DNA from: Chitinophagales bacterium
GTDB lineage: Bacteria; Bacteroidota; Bacteroidia; Chitinophagales; Saprospiraceae
Reading direction: 5' to 3'
Assembly (NCBI GenBank): GCA_017303475.1
Contig: JAFLBO010000001.1
Coordinates: forward strand, 310,001 to 374,000
DNA: 64,000 bases
Made by a program: the position numbers and the translations under genes. Numbering within the stretch: position 1 is the first letter of the stretch; each line of letters opens with the position of its first letter. Shown piece by piece: positions 9,521-19,300 of this stretch. Under the pieces are notes generated by a model. That model saw only the letters and a list, made by a program, of their open reading frames with translations, searched no databases and was not told the origin of the DNA.

Positions 9521-10321
9521 ATGTTGCGGGTAACATTAGTTCAATCTTCCCTTCAGTGGGAAAAACCGGAGGCAAACCGGGAAATGTTTGCGGAGAAATT
9601 GGCCGGCCTGGCCGGTACCACCGATCTTGTTGTACTACCAGAGATGTTTTCCACTGGTTTTTCCATGAATGCAGAAAAATTGGCGGAACCTATGACAGGA
9701 GCTACCATGCAGTGGTTGGCCTCCCAGGCAAAAAAATTGGAGGCAGCTGTTATTGCCAGTTTCATTTGCCAGGAAGAAAGCAGGTTTTACAACAGGCTGA
9801 TTATGATGCGGCCAGACGGCAATTTTGATTATTACGACAAGAAGCATTTATTCACCCTTGCAGGAGAAGGAGAACATTTTTCACCAGGCAGGAGTCGCCT
9901 GGCTCTGGAATGGAAGGGTTGGCGCATTTGTCCGCTTATTTGTTACGACCTTCGGTTCCCGGTGTGGAGCCGGAATATGCGGGGATCGTTTTTCACGGGC
10001 TTGAATCCTTATTATGATCTGCTATTGTATGTGGCCAACTGGCCGGCTAAGCGGTCGCATCACTGGCGTTCATTGTTAACCGCCAGAGCCATTGAAAATC
10101 AATCTTACGTAGTAGGCGTCAATATCGTTGGGCGAGATGGCAACCAACTGGATTATACCGGCGATTCGATGCTGATAGATTACAGTGGACAACCATTGGC
10201 TCACCTGGGCGATGGTCAGGAGCAAATGGTAACCCTAACTTTGGACAAAACCGGGTTGGATAACTACCGAAAGGATCTTCCTTTTCTTTTAGATGGCGAT
10301 GTTTTTGAGTTTAAGGGTTGA
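9521..10321 (+). CDS. Nitrilase-superfamily omega-amidase (YafV-like)
   Basis: A 266-residue carbon-nitrogen hydrolase. The catalytic triad is visible: Glu41 in LPEMF, Lys107 in YDKKHLF and Cys141 in LICYDLRFP. The YDKKHLF and CYDLRFPVWSRN surroundings are those of the YafV/Nit2 omega-amidases, which hydrolyse alpha-ketoglutaramate or alpha-ketosuccinamate to the keto acid and ammonia, a repair step linked to glutamine transaminases and methionine salvage. It is cytosolic, with no signal peptide. The start MLRVTLVQSSLQW fits the family N-terminus. It lies 27 bp after the giant gene and 58 bp before pyrG. Substrate specificity is inferred from the motifs only. Confidence 0.88.
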   Translation: MLRVTLVQSSLQWEKPEANREMFAEKLAGLAGTTDLVVLPEMFSTGFSMNAEKLAEPMTGATMQWLASQAKKLEAAVIASFICQEESRFYNRLIMMRPDGNFDYYDKKHLFTLAGEGEHFSPGRSRLALEWKGWRICPLICYDLRFPVWSRNMRGSFFTGLNPYYDLLLYVANWPAKRSHHWRSLLTARAIENQSYVVGVNIVGRDGNQLDYTGDSMLIDYSGQPLAHLGDGQEQMVTLTLDKTGLDNYRKDLPFLLDGDVFEFKG

Positions 10322-10347
10322 ATATGCTGTGAAGTAAATCCCTTTCG

Positions 10348-10355
10348 TACCTTTG
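10348..10355 (+). promoter_or_regulatory. TACCTTTG -7 box upstream of pyrG
   Basis: Matches the Bacteroidota -7 consensus TAnnTTTG and lies 24 bases before the pyrG ATG at 10380. I see no TTTG at the usual -33 distance, so this is a half-supported promoter. Confidence 0.45.
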
Positions 10356-10379
10356 CGTCCCGTAACAAGCAAAACATTT

Positions 10380-11984
10380 ATGACTAAATACATCTTTGTT
10401 ACGGGCGGCGTAACTTCTTCGCTCGGAAAAGGTATTCTTTGTGCCAGTTTGGCAAAATTGCTCCAGGCCAGGGGCTTCTCGGTCACCATCCAGAAATTTG
10501 ATCCTTACCTCAATGTCGACCCCGGAACACTCAATCCATATGAGCATGGAGAGTGTTATGTAACCGATGATGGTGCTGAAACGGACTTGGATTTGGGACA
10601 CTACGAGCGTTTCCTGAATGCGCCTACTTCCCAGGCAAACAATGTGACTACTGGCAGAATTTACCAGACGGTCATTGAGCAGGAGCGTGCGGGCGCTTAC
10701 CTTGGGAAAACCGTTCAAATTATTCCACACATCACAGACGAGATTAAACGAAGGATGTTATTGCTCGGCCAAACCGGGCAATACGATATTGTACTTACCG
10801 AATTGGGGGGCACTGTCGGCGATATTGAATCCTTGCCATACGTGGAAAGCGTTCGTCAATTGCGCTGGGAGCTGGGCAGGGAACACTCGCTGGTTATTCA
10901 CCTGACCCTGGTGCCTTTTCTGAATGCTGCCAAGGAGTTGAAAACTAAACCTACCCAGCATTCCGTGAAGGAACTGTTGAGCCTTGGTGTTCAACCGGAT
11001 ATTCTTGCCTGTCGTACTGAGCATCCGCTCAACATTGATATCAGGCGGAAATTGGCGCAGTTTTGCAATGTTGAAACATCTTCCGTGATTGAAATGATTG
11101 ACGCGGAAACCATCTACGATGTGCCGTTGTTGTTGCTGAAAGAGCGACTTGATTCAGTGGTTATTTCCAAACTTCACCTAAAAGATACCAAAGAACCTAA
11201 TCTCAATTCCTGGAAAAACTTCCTGGGTAAACTGAAAAACCCATTACATGAGGTTAAAATTGGCTTGATCGGCAAGTACAATGAACTTCCGGATGCCTAT
11301 AAATCCATTTATGAGGCCTTTGTGCATGCAGGTGCGGTAAATGAATGCAAAGTGCGCGTTCAACCTATCCATGCCGAAGACTTGGAAGGTAGTTATAAAG
11401 ACGTTAGCAAAACTTTGTCGGGCTTGAATGGAATTTTGGTGGCTCCAGGTTTCGGCGAACGTGGAATTGAGGGGAAACTATCCGCAATTCGGTATGCCAG
11501 GGAAAACAATGTGCCGTTTTTCGGAATTTGCCTGGGCATGCAAACGGCCTGTGTGGAGTTTGCCAGAAATGTGCTGGGCCTTAAAGAAGCGGCCAGCACA
11601 GAGGTTAATCCTGCCACTCCTGATCCGATTATAGATATGATGGAGGATCAGAAAAATATTACCCAAAAAGGCGGTACCATGCGTTTAGGTGCTTATGACT
11701 GCGCTATTCGCAAAAAAACCATCGCCTTTGAGGCTTATAAAAATACCCAGATTCGGGAACGCCACCGTCACCGCTGGGAGTTCAACAACAAGTACCTCGC
11801 CCAATTTGAAAAAGCGGGTATGGTGGCTTCAGGCACAAATCCGGAGACTAACCTGGTAGAAATTGTGGAGCTTCCTGAACACAAATGGTTTGTAGGTGTT
11901 CAATTTCACCCGGAACTAAAAAGTACGGTGGAAAACCCACATCCGCTATTTGTAGCATTTATTAAAGCTTCAATTAACGGATAA
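10380..11984 (+). CDS. pyrG: CTP synthase
   Basis: Converts UTP to CTP using ATP and glutamine, the last step of pyrimidine nucleotide synthesis. The 534-residue protein has the amidoligase domain first (P-loop [10 protein letters not shown], residues 9-18; [22 protein letters not shown]) and a class I glutamine amidotransferase domain from about residue 290, with the nucleophile Cys384 in GICLGMQ and the His/Glu pair in FHPELKS. The ATG at 10380 is preferred because [11 protein letters not shown] is the universal N-terminus. An in-frame start 27 bases upstream overlaps the putative -7 box. It is followed by an imperfect hairpin at 11996-12036. Confidence 0.97.
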   Translation: MTKYIFVTGGVTSSLGKGILCASLAKLLQARGFSVTIQKFDPYLNVDPGTLNPYEHGECYVTDDGAETDLDLGHYERFLNAPTSQANNVTTGRIYQTVIEQERAGAYLGKTVQIIPHITDEIKRRMLLLGQTGQYDIVLTELGGTVGDIESLPYVESVRQLRWELGREHSLVIHLTLVPFLNAAKELKTKPTQHSVKELLSLGVQPDILACRTEHPLNIDIRRKLAQFCNVETSSVIEMIDAETIYDVPLLLLKERLDSVVISKLHLKDTKEPNLNSWKNFLGKLKNPLHEVKIGLIGKYNELPDAYKSIYEAFVHAGAVNECKVRVQPIHAEDLEGSYKDVSKTLSGLNGILVAPGFGERGIEGKLSAIRYARENNVPFFGICLGMQTACVEFARNVLGLKEAASTEVNPATPDPIIDMMEDQKNITQKGGTMRLGAYDCAIRKKTIAFEAYKNTQIRERHRHRWEFNNKYLAQFEKAGMVASGTNPETNLVEIVELPEHKWFVGVQFHPELKSTVENPHPLFVAFIKASING

Positions 11985-11995
11985 CGAACCAAACC

Positions 11996-12036
11996 TTCAG
12001 GATAAATATGTTTCAATTTTGAAATATTATCCTGAA
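11996..12036 (+). terminator. Hairpin after pyrG
   Basis: TTCAGGATAA at 11996-12005 pairs with TTATCCTGAA at 12027-12036. An inner pair (TTTCA / TGAAA) extends the stem with one bulge. It starts 11 bases after the pyrG stop. There is no T-run, so termination is likely but not certain. Confidence 0.5.
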
Positions 12037-12093
12037 ATGCATTTGAATTTAACGTTTGGTGTTTTAAAAATTCTGCAAAAGTTAAATTTTGTC

Positions 12094-12101
12094 TAATTTT
12101 G
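12094..12101 (+). promoter_or_regulatory. TAATTTTG -7 box upstream of the micro-lipoprotein/ytxJ pair
   Basis: Matches TAnnTTTG and lies 103 bases before the ATG at 12205, after the pyrG hairpin. It is the only such box I see in this gap. No clear -33 partner is visible. Confidence 0.35.
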
Positions 12102-12204
12102 CACCGAATTCGATGATGGCACAGCCTTTGTAACAATAAGCTAGAAACTCTGCCGTTTTACACAGGTTATCGTCATTCACACATAGCAATAAAGCAAATT
12201 CATC

Positions 12205-12306
12205 ATGAAAAATTGGCAAAAATTCCTTGCGTTCGCATTCGTTGCGGCTCTTTTCCTCCTTGAGTCCTGCCACAGGGGCTACGGCTGTCCGGGTGCTGAT
12301 TTGTAA
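12205..12306 (+). CDS. 33-residue micro-lipoprotein, unrecognised
   Basis: The frame ATG 12205 to TAA 12304-12306 reads as a complete tiny lipoprotein: a basic start (MKNWQK), a hydrophobic core (FLAFAFVAALFLL) and a lipobox ESC with the cysteine at residue 22. Only 11 further residues follow (HRGYGCPGADL). After signal peptidase II the mature peptide would be about 12 residues with an N-terminal lipidated cysteine and one other cysteine. The stop is 6 bases before the ytxJ ATG, so the two are almost certainly co-transcribed. It is too short for normal gene callers. The signal-peptide architecture and the tight spacing are the evidence that it is real. I know no function for it. Confidence 0.6.
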   Translation: MKNWQKFLAFAFVAALFLLESCHRGYGCPGADL

Positions 12307-12312
12307 TCGTCT

Positions 12313-12666
12313 ATGGCAATTCAATGGCACAAACTGGAATCAGTGGATCAGATTGAACAAATCATCCAACGTTCCAAAGAGATTCCTTGTCTCATCTACA
12401 AGCACAGCAACCGCTGCCATATTTGTTCCATAGCACAATATCGTTTAGAAGACGATTGGGCCTTTGGTACAGATGAAGTAGAAGCTTACTATTTGGATGT
12501 GATTACACACCGGTCAGTTTCTATGGAGGTAGCCAACACTTTTCAGGTGCATCATGAATCACCTCAGGTGTTGCTTATCATGGATGGAGAATGCACGTAT
12601 GATGCTTCTCATCTGGATATCCAGTTTCAGGAAATTCTGGATGAAGTCAAGGCTTCAAAAATCTGA
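12313..12666 (+). CDS. ytxJ: Monothiol bacilliredoxin, YtxJ family
   Basis: A 117-residue cytosolic thioredoxin-fold protein of the YtxJ/DUF2847 family, thought to remove bacillithiol from S-bacillithiolated proteins. The diagnostic KHSNRCHIC(S) motif follows strand one (LIYKHSN, residues about 27-33), and the cis-proline region HHESPQVLLI and the C-terminal helix are present. This copy has two cysteines (C-H-I-C) where many homologues have one. It implies that the host makes bacillithiol, but the bsh genes are not in the window. It lies 6 bp after the micro-lipoprotein and ends in a strong terminator. Confidence 0.85.
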   Translation: MAIQWHKLESVDQIEQIIQRSKEIPCLIYKHSNRCHICSIAQYRLEDDWAFGTDEVEAYYLDVITHRSVSMEVANTFQVHHESPQVLLIMDGECTYDASHLDIQFQEILDEVKASKI

Positions 12667-12687
12667 CTATTCCATACATAAACCGAT

Positions 12688-12721
12688 AAAAAAGGTGTTT
12701 GCACATGCAGACACCTTTTTT
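12688..12721 (+). terminator. Intrinsic terminator after ytxJ
   Basis: A-run plus GGTGT (12688-12698) pairs with ACACC plus a T-run (12711-12721) around a 12-base loop. The hairpin has A and T tracts on its two sides and so could work in both directions. It starts 21 bp after the ytxJ stop. Confidence 0.85.
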
Positions 12722-12768
12722 CTGTTATATATCTGTTTCATTACCATAAGTTATCCGATTTTAGCCGC

Positions 12769-13485
12769 GTGAAAACCCTGCGCATTATCCTACGCTTCCT
12801 GTTTTTTGCCCTATACACCAGCTGGATTGTAGCCCGGATTGCCGTGCTGAATCTGGTGTTCGGGAAGGATATTATTCGTTCCATGCGTATCCGGAAAACC
12901 TGGGCCAGTCAGCTTATTCCTTTAGTTGGGATACAACTTAAGGTTTACGGACAAATCCCTGATTACCCTTGCCTGCTGGTGTCTAACCACCGCTCTTACC
13001 TTGATCCAATATTGGTATTGAAAGATGTAAATGTTTTTCCGGTGGCCAAAGCCGAACTGGCTAACTGGCCTGTCATAGGAAAAGGGGCGAAAATGGCAGG
13101 AATTTTATATGTCAAACGGGAACAGGCTGGCAGCAGAGTAGGAACTATCAAACAAATGCAGGATTTGGTGTCTGGCGGGTTTTCAATATTGATTTTCCCG
13201 GAAGGCACTACTTCCGGTCGCCCGGATACGCTGCCTTTCAAAAAAGGCGCCTTTAAAATGGCTGCTCAAAGTGGAATAAAAATGGTTCCGGTTGCCATTT
13301 GTTTTGAAGACCCTGCAGATTTCTGGGTAGGCAAAGTGTCCTTTTTAAGCCATGCTGCCAAAAGATTCGGTACACCAGCCATCAAAGTGAGTGTACACTA
13401 CGGACCTGCCTTTTCAAACGAAAACCCTGACCTTTTGCTTGAGAATGTGCAATCCTGGATCAATAAAACCCTAGAACACATCTGA
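12769..13485 (+). CDS. 1-acyl-sn-glycerol-3-phosphate acyltransferase (PlsC-like)
   Basis: Transfers an acyl group to lysophosphatidate to make phosphatidate at the inner membrane. The 238-residue protein begins with a hydrophobic segment (residues about 5-31). The acyltransferase block I NHRSYLD has His74 and Asp79, and block III FPEGT is at 143-147. The start is a GTG: no in-frame ATG is placed correctly, and the hydrophobic anchor begins at once after it. The gene follows the ytxJ terminator by 47 bp. A role on another lysolipid or ornithine-lipid substrate cannot be excluded from motifs alone. Confidence 0.88.
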   Translation: MKTLRIILRFLFFALYTSWIVARIAVLNLVFGKDIIRSMRIRKTWASQLIPLVGIQLKVYGQIPDYPCLLVSNHRSYLDPILVLKDVNVFPVAKAELANWPVIGKGAKMAGILYVKREQAGSRVGTIKQMQDLVSGGFSILIFPEGTTSGRPDTLPFKKGAFKMAAQSGIKMVPVAICFEDPADFWVGKVSFLSHAAKRFGTPAIKVSVHYGPAFSNENPDLLLENVQSWINKTLEHI

Positions 13486-13570
13486 AAAAAACTAAACCTG
13501 CACATTCGTCCTTAAAGTGCATTTGCAAAGAATTACCAATTCGGTACGAGAAGGATCTCGGGAGTGTCAC

Positions 13571-13578
13571 TACCTTTG
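13571..13578 (+). promoter_or_regulatory. TACCTTTG -7 box upstream of mltG
   Basis: Exact TAnnTTTG match located 29 bases before the ATG at 13608 and 101 before the alternative ATG at 13680. No good -33 element is visible. Confidence 0.45.
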
Positions 13579-13607
13579 TTTCTCCTATTTCAATCTTTTC
13601 TCGGCCT

Positions 13608-14708
13608 ATGTTTTCATCAACCGTTCGAAATCAATCTGAACCCATAGAAAATCAAAAAACGACAGGCAATAAATCATCCATGCGTAAAAACATACTTGTA
13701 ATAGCAGCCGTTTTGCTGTTGGTTGGCGCTTATTTCGCCTGGGAACCTATTAAAGGCTTTTGGTTCCCTTCCGTTCCAGATGAGCTGGAAAATCCCTACG
13801 TTCAAATACCCACTGGCGCTACATTTGAGGAAGTGATGGAAATTCTGAAGAGAGGTAAGTTTGTTAAAGATGAAGTTAACTTCCGTTGGCTGGCTGAACA
13901 AATGAAGTACCGCAAGGATAAAATGCGTTCAGGCCGGTTCAAAGTAGAGCCAGGCTGGACCAACCGCCAACTCATTCAGCATCTCCGCAATGGTGAACAG
14001 GCTCCCGTCAAGGTTGTCCTCAACAACGAGCGATTGCTTGAAGAGGTAGCAGGAAAAGTGTCGCGCTTTATTGAAGCCGATTCACTTTCCCTTATTCGTA
14101 CATTTAAAGATCCAACTTTTCTGAGAGAAGCCGGATACACAGAAGAAACACTGATCTCCGCTTTTATTCCGAATACGTATGAAATGTACTGGAACACAGA
14201 CGCCAAAACTTTCATACAGCGAATGATTAAGGAACACAACAATTTCTGGGATAAAGAGAACCGCCGCGCCAAAGCTCAGGCTCTCGGACTAACAGAAAAA
14301 CAAGTGTACACGCTTGCTTCTATTGTGGAAAGAGAAACCAATGCAGTGAGCGAAAAGCCAACCATTGCAGGAGTATACCTCAACCGCCTTAGGATTGACA
14401 TGAAGTTGCAGGCCGATCCGACCAGTGTTTTTGCTACCCGCGATTTCACCACACGTCGTGTGACCGACTATCATACCAGCTTCAACTCGCCTTACAACAC
14501 CTACGTGTACAAGGGGTTGCCTCCAGGCCCAATCAGCATGGCTTCAATTCCAAGTCTGGATGCTGTTTTGAATCCTCAGAAGCACAATTACCTTTATTTC
14601 TGCGCCAAACCAGACGAATCCGGAACGCATACCTTTGCTGAAACTTTTGCAGCACATAAAGTGAATGCTTCAAAATTCCAGGCTTATGTGCGTACCAGAA
14701 AAAAGTAA
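13608..14708 (+). CDS. mltG: Endolytic murein transglycosylase MltG (YceG-like)
   Basis: Cleaves nascent peptidoglycan strands and so terminates glycan elongation at the inner membrane. Using the ATG at 13608 the protein has 366 residues: a short polar tail, one membrane anchor (NILVIAAVLLLVGAYFAW, about 28-45), a LysM-like region (VQIPTGATFEEVMEILKRG) and the YceG catalytic domain. The catalytic glutamate is E241 in ASIVERET, followed by YLNRL, LQADPT, SPYNTY, GLPPGPI and YLYFCA. An ATG at 13680 gives a 342-residue protein with a more usual cytoplasmic tail and may be the true start. It is followed by a cystathionine beta-synthase gene 32 bp later. Confidence 0.93.
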   Translation: MFSSTVRNQSEPIENQKTTGNKSSMRKNILVIAAVLLLVGAYFAWEPIKGFWFPSVPDELENPYVQIPTGATFEEVMEILKRGKFVKDEVNFRWLAEQMKYRKDKMRSGRFKVEPGWTNRQLIQHLRNGEQAPVKVVLNNERLLEEVAGKVSRFIEADSLSLIRTFKDPTFLREAGYTEETLISAFIPNTYEMYWNTDAKTFIQRMIKEHNNFWDKENRRAKAQALGLTEKQVYTLASIVERETNAVSEKPTIAGVYLNRLRIDMKLQADPTSVFATRDFTTRRVTDYHTSFNSPYNTYVYKGLPPGPISMASIPSLDAVLNPQKHNYLYFCAKPDESGTHTFAETFAAHKVNASKFQAYVRTRKK

Positions 14709-14740
14709 ACTGGTAGCGCATTGGTTCAATTACAATCAAC

Positions 14741-16099
14741 ATGAAATATTCCAAAAGTATTCTTGAAACCATTGGTAATACACCTTTGGTAAAAATCAAC
14801 AAAGTTTCGTCAGAAATACCTGCGCTGGTGCTGGCCAAGGTGGAAACATTTAACCCCGGACACAGCATAAAAGATCGTATGGCTGTGAAAATGATCGATG
14901 ATGCCGAAGCGCGTGGGGATTTGAAACCAGGGGGCACCATCATCGAATGTACCTCTGGTAATACAGGCATGGGTTTGGCTTTGGTAGGGTGTGTACGCGG
15001 TTATCGCTGTATTTTCACTACCACTGATAAACAGAGTAAGGAAAAGGTAGACATGCTAAAAGCCCTGGGGGCAGAAGTCATTGTTTGCCCTACCAATGTG
15101 GAACCGGAAGATCCGCGCTCCTATTATTCCGTTGCCCGCCGCCTGAGTACGGAAATACCCAACTCTTTTTGGTGCAATCAATACGATAACCTGTCTAACC
15201 GTCAGGCACACTACGAAAGCACCGGCCCGGAAATCTGGGAACAAACAGAAGGTAAAATTACTCACCTGGTGGTTGGTGTTGGAACCGGGGGTACAGTAAG
15301 TGGAACAGCGAAATACCTGAAGGAGAAAAATCCGAATATTCAGGTTTGGGGCGCCGATGTTTATGGTTCTGTCTTCAAAAAATACCATGAAACCGGTGTT
15401 TTCGACCCCAAAGAAATTTACCCATATATCACGGAGGGCATTGGAGAAGATATTTTACCTGAAAATGTGGATTTCAGTTTGATCAACCTGTTCGAAAAAG
15501 TGACAGATAAGGATGCTGCACTTTGGGCCCGTCGTTTGGCTCGCGAGGAAGGACTATTGCTCGGGTATTCAGCTGGTAGCGCCATGGGTGCGCTGTGGCA
15601 ACTTCGGGGAAAATTGAAAAAAGATGATGTGGTAGTGGTTATTTTTCATGACCATGGCAGCAGGTATGTAGGCAAAATTTACAATGATGATTGGATGCGA
15701 GAGCGTGGTTTCCTGGAAGACGAATTGAAAATCAGCGATTTGATTGCCCGGAAAAAAGACCGCAGATTCTTTGGTACTCAGGTAAATGATTCTGTTCGTT
15801 CGGCCTTTAATTTGATGAAATCACATGATCTGAGTCAGTTGCCGGTGCTGGAAGGAGAGAAGATAGTAGGTTCAATCACTGAAACCCAAGTACTGCATTT
15901 CCTGCTGGAGAATCCTTTGCACAATTCCGAAAAACCGGTCAAACAGGTGATGGGTGATGCCTTTCCTGTAGTTAAAGATGATCTACCCATAAGCCAGTTG
16001 AATCGATACATTTCCAAGGAAATGCCGGCCGTCATTGCTACAGATCGATCCGGCGGCTTACATGTAGTGACACAATATGACTTGATTCAGGCAATTTGA
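14741..16099 (+). CDS. Pyridoxal-phosphate cystathionine beta-synthase with C-terminal CBS domains
   Basis: Condenses serine (or O-acetylserine) with homocysteine or sulfide in the transsulfuration/cysteine pathway. The 452 residues comprise a fold-type II PLP domain (about 1-320) and two CBS regulatory modules (about 335-452). Lys44 in HSIKDR is the Schiff-base lysine. TSGNTG binds the substrate carboxylate, GTGGTVSG binds the PLP phosphate, and GYSAGSA comes near the end of the catalytic part. The extra CBS pair and the segment HDHGSRYVGKIYND point to cystathionine beta-synthase rather than plain cysteine synthase. The CBS pair suggests allosteric control by an adenosyl ligand, which is an inference. 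An inverted repeat begins immediately after the TGA. Confidence 0.88.
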   Translation: MKYSKSILETIGNTPLVKINKVSSEIPALVLAKVETFNPGHSIKDRMAVKMIDDAEARGDLKPGGTIIECTSGNTGMGLALVGCVRGYRCIFTTTDKQSKEKVDMLKALGAEVIVCPTNVEPEDPRSYYSVARRLSTEIPNSFWCNQYDNLSNRQAHYESTGPEIWEQTEGKITHLVVGVGTGGTVSGTAKYLKEKNPNIQVWGADVYGSVFKKYHETGVFDPKEIYPYITEGIGEDILPENVDFSLINLFEKVTDKDAALWARRLAREEGLLLGYSAGSAMGALWQLRGKLKKDDVVVVIFHDHGSRYVGKIYNDDWMRERGFLEDELKISDLIARKKDRRFFGTQVNDSVRSAFNLMKSHDLSQLPVLEGEKIVGSITETQVLHFLLENPLHNSEKPVKQVMGDAFPVVKDDLPISQLNRYISKEMPAVIATDRSGGLHVVTQYDLIQAI

Positions 16100-16228
16100 G
16101 GTCATTTAAGGTCGTTTGGGGGCAATTAAGTCATTAAATGACCCCCAAATGACCCCCAAATGACCTTAAATGACCCCCAAATGACCTTAAATGACCCCCA
16201 AATGACCTTAAATGACCTTAATGACTCA
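16100..16228. repeat. 10/11-bp minisatellite with inverted leader
   Basis: Bases 16137-16220 are eight tandem units, AATGACCCCCA (A, 11 bp) or AATGACCTTA (B, 10 bp), in the order A A B A B A B B. The preceding 23 bases, 16100-16122, are a near-perfect inverted copy of a B+A pair with one mismatch, so the region can fold into a hairpin directly after the cystathionine beta-synthase stop codon. Confidence 0.85.
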
Positions 16229-16360
16229 TAATCCCTTGACCCCATAAACACCCGTCCTGATTTCTGAGGTTTACCAAACGCACTGTTAATCGGTTTGTCG
16301 GGTGGAAGAAAGCATTGGAATTGTCGTTTTTGCGCCAGACAAAACCCAAACCGAGCTTTT

Positions 16361-19300
16361 ATGACTTTGAAAACACACACTAGCCAATTTTTCAACCCCA
16401 AAAACATTATTGTCTCGGCCCTGCTACTTGTAGCCCCCTTGGTTATCTATGGCCAAACGGTGGAAGATTGCACCAATGGTTTGGATGACGACAATGATGG
16501 ACTGATCGATTGTTTTGATACAGACTGTACCTGTACCGGCCAATGCGACAGCTTTTATTACACTACTTGTAATCCTGATTGCTACTATCTTCCTCCCTGT
16601 GGCCCGATATCTTTGGCGACCAAGTGGACCTCCAACGCTGAAACCGGAACCTATTCTCCTTTGGTTGCCGGTGATCTGGATGCAGATGGAATACCAGAGG
16701 TGATTACTACCTGGGTAGAAAACGCCGACCTTTACATTCTAAACGGAGCAACAGGTCAGGTAAAATACCAAATCACCAATCCAAATACTGTTTGGCCGGG
16801 CGGAACGGCTCCGGCAATAGCAGACCTGGATAACGATGGCTTTGGGGAGATTGTGGTAGTGGGGGACGACCGCCGTATTTACTGCTATGACCATACGGGT
16901 ATGTTGCAGTTTGTAGGGCCAACCATTGTAGGGTATGATTATCGTTACAGGTTTGCAGTGCCCAATATTGCTGACTTTGATAATAATGGCACTGCCGAAA
17001 TTAATATTGGAAATCAGGTGTTTAGCGGCCAAACTGGTGCATTGTTGGCTTCCGGAGGTAATGTTTTCTCCGATGGAGAACACCCTGCACGGATAGCCGT
17101 AGGCTATTCTTTTGCTTCGCCTGTGCCGGCTGATGTTTTACCTGATAATGTTTGTTTTTCTTGCCCTGGTCTGGAAATAGTTGCCGGGAACCAGGTTCTG
17201 TCTGTGAGTTTCTTTACTGGGTTAAGTTTTCCGGTAAGGACTGCGCCAGCAGGTTATTCCGATGGTTTTACCAGTGTGGCAGATTTTGACGGTGATGGCG
17301 ACTTGGACGCCATTGTACAAGGTCAAAAAAATGGCCAAAACACCGTTTATGTTTGGGATATCCTGACAGGAACCATTATGCGGGAGTATCAATTGCTCAA
17401 TAACTGGAGTGAAGGCGCATCAAGGGTGAATGTGGCTGATTTGGATGGTGATGGCAAACTGGACATTAGTTTTGTGAGTCACCCATGGGTGTATGCATTG
17501 GCAAACGATTTTACACCTCTGTGGATTAACCCGGTGAATGACCCATCATCGATTACATGTACCAGTGTATTTGATTTTTGTGGCGATGGCTCGGCAGAAG
17601 TGGTTTATCGCAGTGAAGAAAAACTGCAAATTCTTGATGGCGCCACAGGAAGTGTGATTTGGGAAGATGTGTGCCTGAGTTTTACACACATTGAAAACCC
17701 GCTCGTACTGGATGTGGATGCTGATGGCAAAACAGAAATACTGATTGAATGTGGCACTAACAACAGTAAGTTTACAGGAACAGTGGTGGCTTATGAAGCC
17801 ATAGGTGTGCCAGATATCAGCACCCGACCCGTCTGGAATCAGCACGCCTATTTTAATACGAACATCAATGATGATTTAAGTGTGCCAAGGTTTCAACAGC
17901 AGCAGCACCTGGTAGGGGATAAGTTGCAGCTGAACACTTTCATGAACCAATATTTTAATCCAACATTCCCTTCTCCGGATGCCATTCTGACCCTATTGGA
18001 TGAGCCGGTTTGTTTTGAGGATTCGCTGGAGCTGCGCATAGAAATATGCAACGTTGGGGATAATATCTTCCCATTGAACACACCTGTCTCAGCCTATGTA
18101 GGCAATCCACAAACAACTGCTGCTCAATGGGTTGGCATTGTAGCGCAATCAGATTTGATCGGTCTGGGCGACTGCGATACCATGACGTTTAAGATTCCGC
18201 GTTTGGCCAATGATACCGTGTTTTTAGTGCTAAACGACGACCACTCTACGCTTCCTCCTTTTGACCTGAGCGCAGATTTTCCGGTAAACGGCATTGGAGA
18301 ATGTGGTTTTGAAAATAACATTGCCTCGTTTTATTTCTCTTATCAGCCTGAAATCCTGAATCTGGGACAGGACACCTCCATTTGCGACCAAAGTATCCTT
18401 AATCTGAATGCTGCAGGCACTGATATTGTTGGCTGGAGCTGGCTTGATGGCTCCACAGATTCTTTATTCACTGCTGTAGGCCCAGGTACCTACGGGGTAG
18501 TAACTACAGATATTTGTCAGATCACCCAAACGGATACGCTTACAGTTAGTCTGTATACGGCAACTACTGTTGACATCGGTCAGGATTTTAGCGTTTGTCC
18601 GGGGGAAACGGCTACCCTCAACGTATCAGGGTTTGATACTTACACATGGTCTTCGGTGGTAACCTTGAGCTGTACGGATTGCAGCAATCCAAGCCTTGTA
18701 CCTTCTGGCCCAACCCTGATAAGTTTGGAGGCGGCATATGATTACGGCTGTTCCGCAAGAGATACCATTTCTATTACCCTTTATCCAACTTACAACCAGA
18801 CAGTTGATACAATCGTTTGTTACGGTTCTGAGGTGGTGTATTTAGGCCAATCCATTGAACCTGACAGCAGTAAGCTGTTTTCTCTGCAAACCATCCATGG
18901 TTGCGATTCCCTGGTGACGGTACATGTGACCGGGACGGGAGTAGGTACATTCAACATCACGGTAGATACGGCTGTTTGTTTGGGTAAAACCCTGACTATT
19001 AATAATGTAACCATTGAGCCTGAACAAGAAGCCACTTTTAACCTGTCGGCTATAACAGGATGTGATTCTACGGTGGTGGTTAAAGTTGCTCCCTTGGACA
19101 CCTTTTATGTGTTTGAAAGCAGGGTGATTTGCTATGGGGATACCTCGTATGTATTTGGGGTTCCTCAAACCACCTCCGGTGAATACATAGGAAAGTTGCA
19201 AACAATACAGGGTTGTGATTCAACTATTTCTGTATCGTTGCTGGTTTATCCTCAGATACAATTGCAGGTAGATGGCACGCCGGCTTGTTTTGGCGAAACC

